64,000 nt of DNA, taken from NCBI GenBank assembly GCA_963556195.1, contig OY744521.1, positions 127,168,459 through 127,232,458 on the forward strand, read 5' to 3'. Positions 49,801 through 63,000 of this stretch are shown here, piece after piece. The notes beneath the pieces were generated by a model, which saw only the letters and a list, made by a program, of their open reading frames with translations, searched no databases and was not told where the DNA came from. Positions within the stretch are counted from its first letter, which is position 1, and each line of letters starts with the position of its first letter. Made by a program: the position numbers and the translations under genes. This DNA comes from Sepiola atlantica. Its lineage: Eukaryota > Mollusca > Cephalopoda > Sepiida > Sepiolidae.

Positions 49801-52800
49801 AAACTCTTCCTTTGGTTAAAAGTGATAACTCTGCTGCTTATTAATGGCAGAAGTTCCCTGAATTTACTCCACCTCCTAACTCTTGCAATCACACTAGCAC
49901 CTCTCCTCCCTGTGCACCAAGGTAACAAAACCTCTGAACAGCCTCAATAGCTTCGCCATTCAAATATACTTTCTCCATATCTGAGTTCTCAGCTATCTTC
50001 ATTGTCTTACAATTTTTGCACAAACTGGTGATCATCTCTCAACCTACCAGTAATTCCACTGATGTACTCAATGTTTACAAGTAGCATGCACAAAATTGAG
50101 GTGCTCCCAACTCCCTTTTCACAAACTGAGCAAGGGAAACTTACAACCACTATGTATGCATAACAGAGTGAAGATATCTTACCTCTCCATCATCATCATC
50201 ATCACCTCTGACCGCAGAACCTCTGAATTTATAACTTTTATCTCTCTTCATTTTGCCTCCAGTCGAACTTCCAAAAGGTGAAGAGGATTCCACATTATCT
50301 TTAAAAGAAACAGCAACAGTGGCAGATGGAAGGGGTTTAGGAGCCGGGGTTGGTTCTGGGGAAGATTCCTTTACTTCTCTGAAACTGATAAAGAATAAAA
50401 GATCTTAAGTAAAAAAAAAAAACGTAAGTACAGAGAGCAAGCGAGAGAGGGGAGAAAGAGAAGGAGTGGCGAGAAGCAGTGGAGAGAACGGGGCTATAGT
50501 GTGAGAAAGAGGGGAGAGTGAGAAGAAAGAAAACATTTTTTTTTATGTCCCTTACAAGGTTGGTATCCTGTTGTCACTCTGTTTTTCTATATGTTTGTTC
50601 GTGTTCCTTTGTTGTATTGAATCTTCTTCAATCTGTGATAGAAAAAAAAAGAACACAAATCAAACTTTAGATTGTCAAAGCGCTGAATAGGGACCTTTGC
50701 TACTTCTCATACAAGAGTCACAAGGGCCAACTACTCATTGCTAAGACTCAAGAGAACCTCCTTACGAATGCCAAGAAACCATGTAACACGGTCAGACCCC
50801 AGTTGAGCCAAGAATGATGCTCGTTTTCTTCAGAACCAGTTGCACAACATGCAGAGCAACAGGTGGCTAGCTTACAGTCCACAAAACGTCCCATGCATTA
50901 TGAATTTCAAGTTCCTTCAAACTGTGATGGTCTATTTCAAGTGAATACCATCTCATGCTGCTCCACTTCTTCTAAAAGGGACTCAGACGCAATTCAGATA
51001 CCTATATCGAGTTGCTGTCCATCATTGTCAAGTGTTGGGTTGAGAGGGTAAATGAGGGAAGGCTATATATGTGATAGCTGGACTCAGCTTTGTGTCACAC
51101 CTTCAAGAAAACTCAGAAATGGTTGTCTGAGAACTTACACAACTTCACGTATCTCAACACCTGAGACCCCAACTCACATGATTGTAACCACATGGACTAT
51201 CATGTGTAAGTCGCAATTAAGATAGACACCAACCATGCATCCTGCAACACACAAAGGACGAACTGATTGACAGGATCAAACTGATGTTCAGGTATCTCTC
51301 GAAGGACATCGTGAAGGCCACATACTTGATGTTCAGGTTCTGCCTAGAGGCCGTAGTGGTAGCTCAGGGAAGTTTCGTTAAGCAAACCGTATTTTGCAAA
51401 AAATCTTTCAAGAGATGCATTTTGAATTTTGAGAATAAATCAATTATTGGCCAAGATATAACATTTTTTCTTTCCTTTGCAAAAAGTGTCAAATTTATCC
51501 CGAAGACTCTGTATATAAGATATATATAAGTAACACTCCTTGGCCTTTTGGCTAAGAATGAAGTCAAATATCTGTTCTGTATTGTGTGAGTAAAGGAGAA
51601 ATCTTTGTAGATTAGGACAATTTTTATTGCTGTCTCAATCCAGAGTGTTCCTTTTTTGAGGAGCTGGATTTTCCCCAAATTAAAAACCAATCTTGTGTTT
51701 AACTCTGTCCTCATAGGGAGGCAAATAAATAGAGACTGATATACTATTTAAAGATTTCTTCCTTTAAAAGAACATTTGATTAAAAGGTCAAGTTAATGTG
51801 TGAAAGAACTGATGCTATGATCAATTACTTACGGGCTTCGTCTTTTCTGCAAGTTTCTTCTTTGGCTCAGAATGAAACACTTTCTGTAACGTTTGTCGAT
51901 TTCTTGCAATTGCAGCAATAGAAGGAGAATTGCACATCACTGAAGGTGGACCACGGGATGGAAGCTGACAAGAGAAAGAAAAACGAAAATCTTTACATCG
52001 TAATTCATTAATTTTTTTTTAATTTTTTTTTTTAATATTCAATCCCACCTCTAAAGATTAAAACTTTATTTGAAATCTAATGTTATTAGAAACCAAAGTT
52101 ATGCAGTTGTTTTACCTTGAAAAAAAATTATTATTAGTGTAAAATTTAAACTAGACAACATGTATTGGAGAAAGTTTACCAGTTTAGACTTAGATACAAC
52201 AATGAGAAACACATTTTTTGAATTCAAAGTGGCATTTATTATCCTTTTGAATTGTGCCCTTACTTAATGACTAATGTCTTAACACTGGCTGAGACAATGA
52301 TAATAAATGAAGAAAACTTCAGGTTTTTATCATAAAATAGAAACCCAATTGTGTAATGAGACGGAGAGTCATCAGCAGCAGTTTAATATGCTTTACATGT
52401 TGGCATGTATTGGACGGCTTTCACAAATTGACTTCCGACGAACCTATATCTGGCCAAGTCTTTATCCCTCTTTCTTTCAAATCCATCCTTATCACTTCCT
52501 CCTATGTTTTCCGTGATCTTCTGTCAACTGACCTTGCTACTTCAGTTTTACATCTAACTCTCATCCATTCTTTCAATGTGATCAAACAAACAGTCTTCTG
52601 TTCTGCATATTTCATCCTATACTTAGCATTCACAGCTGTTATTGTTTGACATCGACAAATTCATGCTTTAATTCGTTCAACTTGTAATTTCTCACTTATT
52701 TCTGAGCTAATATTAAAAATATATATATATATATATATATGGTTGGAAATAAAACAATCTTTTCGAATATGTAATTTGTATGTGTTTTTATCCATTGAAT

Positions 52801-54029
52801 TATTTTTTAAAGTGAGTTAAAACAGTATTTATTTCGAACAGCTGAAAATGTGAAATATATTTTTTGAGACTAAATTTACATGTTAGTTTTTCAAAATTAA
52901 AGCAGCCAATCTTTATCAATATTCTTGAAATTGTACAACCAATCAGAACACACCTTAAACTACAACCAGAAAGTTGTATTTTTCTTTTCTGACCAGTTTA
53001 AGTGGAAACACGACAGAGTAAACTTAACAGATGTAACTTCAAAAATGATATGGTGCAGAAATAATCCCAACTACTTACTAATAGAAGATATATATAAAAA
53101 TAATTGAGACTAATATGTGTTAGGTTTGTTTGAGAAACCTTCAATTTTGAAAAGAAAGCAAACTTAAAAATGACGAGTTATTTTATGTAAACAAATGTCA
53201 ACACGCGAAAGGAAAAAAAGTAAGAAAGAATCGTAAGGCCTCCCCACTACTCTATCGCTTCCCCCCCCCCCCCAATTTTGTAAAAATGTTTTGAAATGTG
53301 ATTTAATGTTATGAAAAATGAAGAAAAAAATTATGCCTCTTGAGTGTTTGCATTAAAATTCATATAAAATAATGTCTAAATCGGTGAAGTTTAAAAAAGA
53401 AATAAGAAAAAGTTCTAAAAAGACAAACAATGTATCATTGGTATAGAAAGAAAGGAAAAAAGAAAGAACACGTCTCATTATGGAAATAGAGTGAAGGATT
53501 TCTTTCCAAATTCATTTCAGACGACGGGGAAGGGGGAAGTCGTCTAATTTGCAATTTGCTTTCTTCTTCCTTTCCCTAAAGATTTGAAACCGTTCCGCCT
53601 GGCAAGTCTTTTATTCCCGTGGCAGAAGGGAGAGAGAGTACATCTTACAGACACACAGTGTATATTTTATTATAAAGTAGATGATTATTATTTTGCCATC
53701 TAATTTACATATGTGTTTGTGGTATGTACAGACACACTTATGTAAATTAGATGACGATGCTGTAAAAAAGGCGTCATCCTTTCTCTAAATGCTCAGAGAC
53801 ATTAAGAAATATTAAAGAGTGGTTTAATCAACATAATATGAGGGATGAGAGAAATGCATAGATAGCTCAGAGAGATAGTGACTTGTTCAGTTAATTATAA
53901 ATTATGGCTATGTTCTCTTCCCGATATCTTCAACCTGTTTACTTTGTGACGTTATAAAGGATCTATCTGGTTTCTTCCAACTTAGAAACAAACATACAAG
54001 ATAAGCAAAGTCCAGTTTTAGTAGTAGTA

Positions 54030-54065
<36 letters not shown>

Positions 54066-57000
54066 TTTGTATGCATCGCATCATATAACTATCTGTCACT
54101 CGATTTCTTAAAAAAAAATTTTTTTTTTTTTAATTTAAAAAAACTGATATCTGTACCTCTTATTTTCTAAATAATGGTTTACAGCATAGAGATAAATACA
54201 ATTTGAGCGCAGAAGAATAAAAAAGAACATACAATTTAACATAAGAATTCAAGTTTTATCAAAATTGCTCCAAAACTTGAGAACGGCAAAGAAATTCATG
54301 AATTTCTTGTGAATTGGTCTGTGATTTCAAGCAATTTTTCCATATGATGTCAATTTTGAACCCCCGAATTTCTGAACTTAAAATTCTTATACCTTTTGAA
54401 TCACTAGGAATAATTGCATAATTCAAACAGTTTTGAATTCCATTTACTGAGCTCTTTATAACTAATGTGATTGAATAACAATAATCTGAAATAAATTTTT
54501 AAAAATCAACTGGGAATGCTACTATACTTTACAGGTTTAATCTTCCTCTCAGGTCATCAGATCTAAACCTGTCTTAAATACTCACATTGCGCATCCATCG
54601 TATCATTCTCATATGTATGCAATGCATATTCTCAAGCTTCACTGGCCAGGTTTCACTTCCATACAGCATCACACTGTGTAAATATGACTGATAGACTTTT
54701 CCCTTGGTCAATAGAGATAATGCTCTGCTGTTTAGTAATCGCAGAAGTTATTTGAACTCATTCCATCCACTGCTTACTCTTGCAATTACACCAGCTCCTC
54801 CCCGTGCTCCAATGGTATTACCAAGATAAAAAAAACTTCTAAATAACCTTAATAGTCTCGTCATCCAAATATACTTTCTATACATCTGGGTTCTCATCAT
54901 CCATCTCCATTGTCTTACACTTCTCGTACACAAACTGGTTATCATCTCTAAACCTACCTGTAATTGCACTGCACTCTTGTGTACCCAATGCTTACATGTA
55001 CCAGAGAAAATTGAGTTGTTCCTAACTACCTCTTCACAAACTGAGTAGAACTTTCCTCTTTCCAACACATCAAACATTGATTATTACTTTGGTCTTGGTA
55101 ATATTCACTTTCAGACCTTTATTTCCCATAGTTTTCTGTCTTTAACTGAAACTTTTCATTGTTTTACAGGCAAGTACTAAATCATCAGCATCTCTTCCAA
55201 ACAACCTGTATGAAACTCTCTGGACAATGCTTCTAAGACACAAATGAAAAGCAACAAACTCAGTACAGAACCCTGATGTACTCTTACTTTTACATTAAAG
55301 CTGTTACTAAATGTGCTAATAATTCTAACATGACTTCAAGCATTTCTTTATATTGCTTGAACCGTCACTACCACACGTTTGCCACTAATTTATACAAAGG
55401 CTACCGGACAAACTCTCTTGGTACTGGCAAAAGCTTTCTACAAATCCACAAAGCCAAAATACAGATTATTCTTCTTGCCCAAAATTTCTCTTGCATTTGT
55501 CTCAAGATAAATAAAGCATCAATGGTACCTCATCCAGACATACAAGCTGCATTTCAGCTAAGTTTATCTGACTTCCTATTTTCAACTTAATTATTCTCTC
55601 AGCCACTTCCAGGACTTGGTCAATTGGTTTTAAGCCTTTGTAATTACCTCTATCCAGAGCTTCTCCTTTACCCTTGTAACAGATCACAATTGTATGAAGA
55701 TCCCAGTCTTCCTGTACAACCTCCTCTTTTATGATCTAATTTATCAAGTCTGTGATAATCTCAATATCTGTCTCACCTGCAGCCTTCAACATTTCTGCAA
55801 CAACACTCGAGGGTCCTAGTCTTAACCTTTCTCAATTCTTATAGCTAGTTCAGATAGTGCTTCTGCAATTTCTAGATTTTCTCAGTTCCATAAAAATTCA
55901 GTATTCTCTCATAATAATAGCATTTCCTGTTCATTTGCTGTTCGCACTCCATATTTGTCGTTGCCATCTATCCTGAACCCTTTATTCTTCTGCTCATTCC
56001 TTTGTAGTATATCTGGAAACCTAGCTTGCTCAGTCTCCACTTTGGCTCTATAGATTGCTCTTCTTGCTGTCCTCTTTGTCATCAGATACATATCCTTATT
56101 CAGTAAACGGTTTCTCCACTCACTCCATCTTCTTTGTTTAACATCTCCTTTCCACATTGGATGTGGGCCGCATGTTGTCCACGGAGGTACAAAGTGATTT
56201 TCTCCATGAAATTTTCTTTGGAATTCCCTTCCTGTTCCCTGACTGTACTAACATGCAGAAATTTAAATGTAATGCAAACAGACATCTCACTGCTCAACTC
56301 CCGGTTTAGAATGTCCCTATAGGTATGGTCTCTAATTCAAAGTAGCCCTTTACGTCTCACTGGCAATATGTCCTGTTTGGGGTGAAATAAAGTTTTAAAA
56401 AATAAAATGAAAACAATGCTATCATTTACATTGGTTTTCATGTGACATTATTTGAGGTCATCTTTGATTTCTTCAGCCTGTCTTTTCCTTGGTTATCCTT
56501 AGTTGAGATGCATGTACATCTATTTATCCAACATGTCCATATCACCGTAGGTAGTTGCAATAAAGAGCTAACTCCAGTCTGGGCAACTTCAGCTTCAATA
56601 GCAAGTAATCAAGATGCACACAACAAATTCACCGAACCATAACCCTGTCATTCTTTTGCATCTTCAGAAAAACAGAATTAGTGGGAACCAGTATTCATTT
56701 GCATATAACAAATGAAAGTAAACAAAAGGTTAAGATGAGAAGAAGTTCACAAAACTTCCTCCGTGCAGTCTGTACATGCGAGATCAAACTTGATTCACAT
56801 TCCCTACCCGTACAGATCATATCAGCAAGATAGCAACAAAATGAGTCCACAACTTCCAACTTCTGCAGACCGTCCACAAAGAACTCTGTGCAGGGCCTGC
56901 CTTTAATTGAACAAGCAGTACCAGTACATTTTCCATAAAGACAGTTGTTAATAGGGATCAATTGTTCTCATAGTCCACTACATCTCTTATGCACCTAATG

Positions 57001-60000
57001 ATGATAACCTGTGAAAAATACAGAGTTGCTGCCAATACGAGATCAGGCCATTAAACTCTATGTTGGTTTTCCAGAGGTTGAACTTTGCACGCAGTTCTTC
57101 CTCTGATTCAGCAATGATTACCAAATCATCGGCATATAACAGTTCCAAGGGGCATCCTGTACAAAATTCACTGGATAATGCCTCAAGCACAATGATCAAT
57201 CATACTGAACCTTGATGGACACTGAACTTTTCCTCAAACTGATCACTAAATAGGAGTAGCTGACACAAACTGTTCCTAGCATTGCTGTATATAGACAGGA
57301 TAAGACACACAACCCATTCATCAACACTGAGTCTTCTCATTGCCCACCAAGGAACACAGTACTTCTTTATCACTCTCTCCACCACATTCATAACCTGATC
57401 AAGCAGTCTGTGATAATTGTCCCATTCCATTATAACGGTTGATAATTAAACTGTCCTCCTAGTCAGAAGAAATATTGTCGGTTTTGCATGTTCATGAGAT
57501 CAGCCATTAAAGTAGCACCAGCCATGTCAGACGCTTTTAACATCTTTGTTCACCTTCAAAGTCTGTGGTGGCTCTTCACTATTCCTCTGCAGAGCATGCA
57601 TGTCCCGTTTTGGAGAGATCAACCAATAAATATACCGATAAATTACACCCAGCATTAAACAACACCTGCCACTTCATTACTGGTTGCCTAAAGCCTGGTA
57701 TTTTACCACCCTCCCACCATAGGAAGATGTGATGCAAAATCGGAAGGTGGGGATTGAAACACTAGCACACAAGAGGTGATGCACTCTGGCCCACTAAAAT
57801 GCCTGTGCAGCCCTGTCGATATTCCCCAGTAGGGGGTGTTAGAAATAAACTAACCCCTTCTCAAAGCAAGAAGGTAAAGTCTGGGAGGGAGGACCTCCTA
57901 GGATTGCCCATAACCATACCTCAGCCCGACAGAAACAAGATCACCATAGTCAAAATTGCCCATGCTCTGTCAGACCGATTGTTGAGGACATATCTTCAAC
58001 TGGTATGCTTGTCATCTGAAAGGAGACAGACTTCTTGTTGGCTAAGCCTACCAACCTGATCAACTGGCATTGCCTCTACAGATGTGAGATGCGAAGTTGT
58101 CAGTCGAGTAGAGATCACAAAAACTACCAGTGATGAATGCCATCTCCTTCATGCACAAGAACCAACGGCCCACCGACTGAAGTCAAGAAGCTTTCTCAGC
58201 CATGTAAAGCCCCTAAAAACATCTCAGGAAGAGACCCGACTACAGCTGTGGACCAACAGTCCAGAGAATGCCCCCCCCCATTCTACTGGGAATACCCCTT
58301 TTTAAAGCCCTACTTCCTGCCTCAGAAGGACCTTTGGATCCAGTGGAGAGTGATGAACCGCCTAAAAATAGGAATAGGAGCTGCTATGGTCAGATGTGGC
58401 TAAAAAAATGAGCCAACCATCTATGGAGAAGAGGACCATACAATGCAGCACTGCTTTGTCTTCCTTCTACTTCCCAACAAGTGCAGCTTGAAAGATCTTG
58501 CAGTTCAATAATAATGCAAAGGACTGTGTAAAGAAAATGTCGGATGTTTCAAAGAACATCTCCACGAAAATACAGAAAAGCCCAACTGCCTTGGCATTCT
58601 TCATTTTAGCAATGAACACTGCTACCTACAGAAATAGGAATGGGTGGACCGGCAGCAAATAGTTTATCAGTATCCCAAGAGAACTCCTCATTAAGGAGAC
58701 GCTCATGATGCTGTTTCAACGCTATTTTTTTTTTGGGGGGGGGGGGGGGGGCAGATTCGCCCAATGACAGATTTCCAGCATTGTCCCCGATATATTTGTC
58801 ACCAGCTTCATCCTAATTCTCCCTTTGCCTCTGCATGGCAATCCTGAATATATCACCTTTGTCACTTGGCAGTGAGGCAGTTCTCTTGGTTACACTTTTT
58901 TCCTGAAGGTACGCATCCTTACTGCTACCCTGCCTCCACATCTTCCAACATTTCTTCAGACACAATCAAGCTCACAGCTTCATCTGGCCATCAAGTAACT
59001 CTTTTCAGATTACGTCTTTTGCTTATACCACAAAACTTCTCCGTCACACCAAGCAGTGCACTCTTGAGCCTGCCCCAAATACCCTCTGTCAATAGAAACA
59101 GGAGTACTTGAATTTAGATCAGTGGAGAAGGATCCTCAAATTTAACACTTACAATCGGCTCACAAAGCTTCCAAATTCATAGTTTAGGTTTGAGAGGCCT
59201 GAGTTTATAAATTACAGTACACACTCTGAAGTCACCAGCAAGAAGTTTGTGATGACGAACACATTTTCCACTGGATCCAACTTGAAATCCTCAAACAGCT
59301 TAAGATCACACTTTTTAACCAATATAAAATCTGATTGTCTCTCTTTGCAAAGAAAGAATTGCCAACAACAAAATCATTGGCCAAAGCAAATTCTATAACA
59401 TACTTCTTTTCCAGATGACGAGCACCCTAGCCATTACCACCATGCACCTTCCCATAATCAGCAGATAGAGTACCAATGTGATCATTCCAGTCACCACAAT
59501 CTCATTGTTGTTGAATTTTGAGACAACAACCATCAAGACGTGCTTCTGGTGCATAAGCTGATAATAAAGTGAGAATGTTGCCACCCACCAGGATCATGTC
59601 AGAAACATGTTTGATATCAAAAACTTTGTCAATCTAACTCTCTGCCAGAATTACTTCAACACCCTTCAGTCCTTTACTTGTTATCCACTCAAAAGAATTT
59701 TATCTAGAGTCGTTTTCAGAAACCAGAAACCTCTTGAATGCAACAGAAATCAATCGCCCTTCTAGTGACAACCTCAATAACTACACCTGATATATCTAAC
59801 ATGTGACCAACATTCCATGAACCAATTCGAAAGTGATTGGAATAAAATCCTTCAAATAGGATTTCGCATAATGAAGATCCGACTATCCCACCTATCTGGA
59901 ACGACATCTTCAACCGAGTTTCCAGTCCCATTATCAGGGAAAAATTTACTTAGAACAGTCATAGTGAAAACTGAAGCAAGGTTTTACAGCTGGATACCCT

Positions 60001-63000
60001 TCCTATTGCCAACCTGTTACAGATCAGGGGTCTATTTATTTTATCGAGACAACCTCCACGTGGGTTGCCAGCTGCCTAAGAACTGTTCAATTCATTCTTT
60101 TACAACAGGCATCTGGTGCATTTCATGGAGACATGTCTGATCAAGACGAGTCCTATGCCACAGTCTAAAATAAATGGACAATTGGTTCGGGACTGCTAAT
60201 TGGTTATTCACAGCTGGCCATCTTGAAGGAGGTTCCCCAATCTGTCACCTGAGGACACGGTGGATGGGAGATGGCCGCTCCACACCAACACATAATTTCC
60301 ACTTTTCATTGATACACTTATCAGCATCTTCATTCTATCACCAGGTGACACTATATATTGGAGGCCCCTTCATTCACCCACAAGCTTAGTCTATTAATTG
60401 CAACAGAGTATCCAACTTCTATTGTACCGACACACTTATTCATTTTCTCTTCAAATTCGCATTTCACGTGTTCTTCATTCAACCTCCACACATTTCTCCT
60501 GGAAACAAACTTTCTCTTTACCTTATGAGCCTACTTCAACTTAATGTCACAAATAACTGGTTTATGTTGCGTAATCATTTCTTCAGATATTACTTTCACA
60601 TCACTCAAGAGCTTTTTGTATTTTTCCTACCAACAGATAATCTACTAGTCTTTGCTGTTCCAGATTCATATGTAATGAGATGGCTTTCTCTTTTCTTAAC
60701 CACAGTATTTGCAACCAACATATCCATGACAAGAACAAATCCTAAAATTATTTCATTATTATATTCATTTCCTCCATGCACAACCTCAAAATCATTAGAG
60801 ATCTTTCCAACATGATCACTCAAATCTCCTGACAGTAACTATTTCCTTCTCACCAACCTTACTAGATACTGTAATAAGCCCGTTATGAAACTCATCTTTC
60901 ACATCTTCACTCATACCACATTTTAAACAGATATAGCTGCAAAATTTTTCTCACCAACCATCAACTTCATCAGTAGGATTCGATCACTTTCACAATTGCC
61001 ATCAATCACTTTATCTACCTATTTCTTTGCAATAAAAATACCAATACCACCTTTTCATTTCTATCCCACAATCATTCTAACCGATTTACCTTTCCATAAT
61101 GTTTCTTGGACACAACATAGATCAATACCTAATCAATATATCTCTCTCAAAAAACTCAACAATCTCTCTCCTCGCCAAGCTTCCAACATTCTAACTGCAC
61201 AACCTGAAATCCAACAAACTTTCAAAGTTTTCATAGGCTGGATACCCTAACCCTGACACCAACCGAGTGAAATGAGAACCAGTATTTTTATCTCTAGGTG
61301 ATTACTCAAGTAAGGGCCAAAGTAGAGTGTTACAAATCTTGACCATTTAGGCAACCAGAACACAAACTGCTCAGCCACCAGGGTCACATCCTTAAATATC
61401 ACAGGTCGCCACCCACGACCAACAGATGTCCCCGTTGAGAGGTGTCTTACCCTTCTGCAGAGGTGCAGTCGGCAGGCTTGAAAGAACTGAACATTGTTTA
61501 GGTTTGTTTTTTAAATTTTATTAGAAAATAAAAATGAAAGATTCAAAAACATGACATGTTGTTCACAAGAAAAAAAAGTTGTAAACATGTGTGCAATGGT
61601 AAACTTTGATGACGTTTTTTTTTGGAGATCAGGGTCTTACACATATCAAGGAATTCTAGAATTCCCTGATTACAAAAGATTAAATTTAATGACAAAACAA
61701 ATTGTTTTTGACAAAAAACTATCAGAACCTTCATTCATAAAATAATGATAAACTTAATTTCATACATACACACATAATACCGTTTAAAAGAGGATAAAAA
61801 TTGACAGCACGATGCCAAGAAGTTTGAAGTCAATTGACCATCTAATTCTAAGAGTTTTGATGAGAATCTTCCATCTAAGGAAAAGAGTGGGTAAACTTAC
61901 CTTTTGAGAATTGCAGTCAAACATGGATGCAGCTACGGTTTGTCTGTTACGTCGTTTGAGACTAGATGGCTGAAAACAAATAAAAAATAAAAAATATTGA
62001 AGATTTAAAGATGAAAAAGATATCTTTTCCACGAGATGTCCACATAGAAAGATTTTTAGAATGCACAATAGTAAATAAAAATTGTACTGATAAAACACCG
62101 AAAACTTCATAAAAGCTGAGTGATTGCAATACCGTGTTTGAAAAGAAGAATCACTTGATGGCCTCATGAAATCCACAACTAAAGAACTTGTTTTACTCTT
62201 TCAATATGAGAATTTGTTTTGTTCTTGTCTTGTCAGAAACTCACTGATAAGATTTTCTTCACTTTAGTAATGGTTAATGGTTTATCAAAAAAATGTTTGG
62301 AGAAAAAAAAAAAATTTCTACACTCAGTAATTTATAGTGACTTCATCGGTATCCCAATGGTATTGAATTAAAGTTTTTTTTTCCTTTTATTATGATCATA
62401 TGAAAATACAAAGCAACATAGAAATAAAAAATAGGCAAATAAATGCAAAATTAAATGAAAATACAGCTTTTGAGTTGGAAATCGTTGCCATTTTAGTTAT
62501 GGTATGAAGTGAATAAAATACTGCATCATCATCATCAGTTTAATATCCATTATACATGTTGGAATGTGACGGCTTTTAGAAATTGACTTCTAGACTTACC
62601 TCTGGTTAAATCTTTATTTATTCCTCTTATGTCCATCCTTATCATTTCCTGTATTTTCTTTGGCCTCTCCTGTCAACTGACCGTGCTACCTATGTTAACG
62701 AACTCAAGAACTCTTATCCATTCTTTCAATGTGACTAAGCCAGCAAAGTCTCTTGTTATGCATACATCTCCCTGTACTGTCCAGATTTAATCTTCCTCTC
62801 AGGTTATTGGATCAAAGCTTATCTCTAAGATCCAAATTTAAAATCCATTGTATCATTCTTATATCATTTCTCTCTATGCAACATATCCTCAACCTCCATT
62901 GGCCAGGTTTCACTTCCATACATCATCATACTGTACACATGCCTAATGGACTCTTCCCTTAGTCGACAGTTGCAACGCTTTTCTGGTTAGTAATGGCAGA

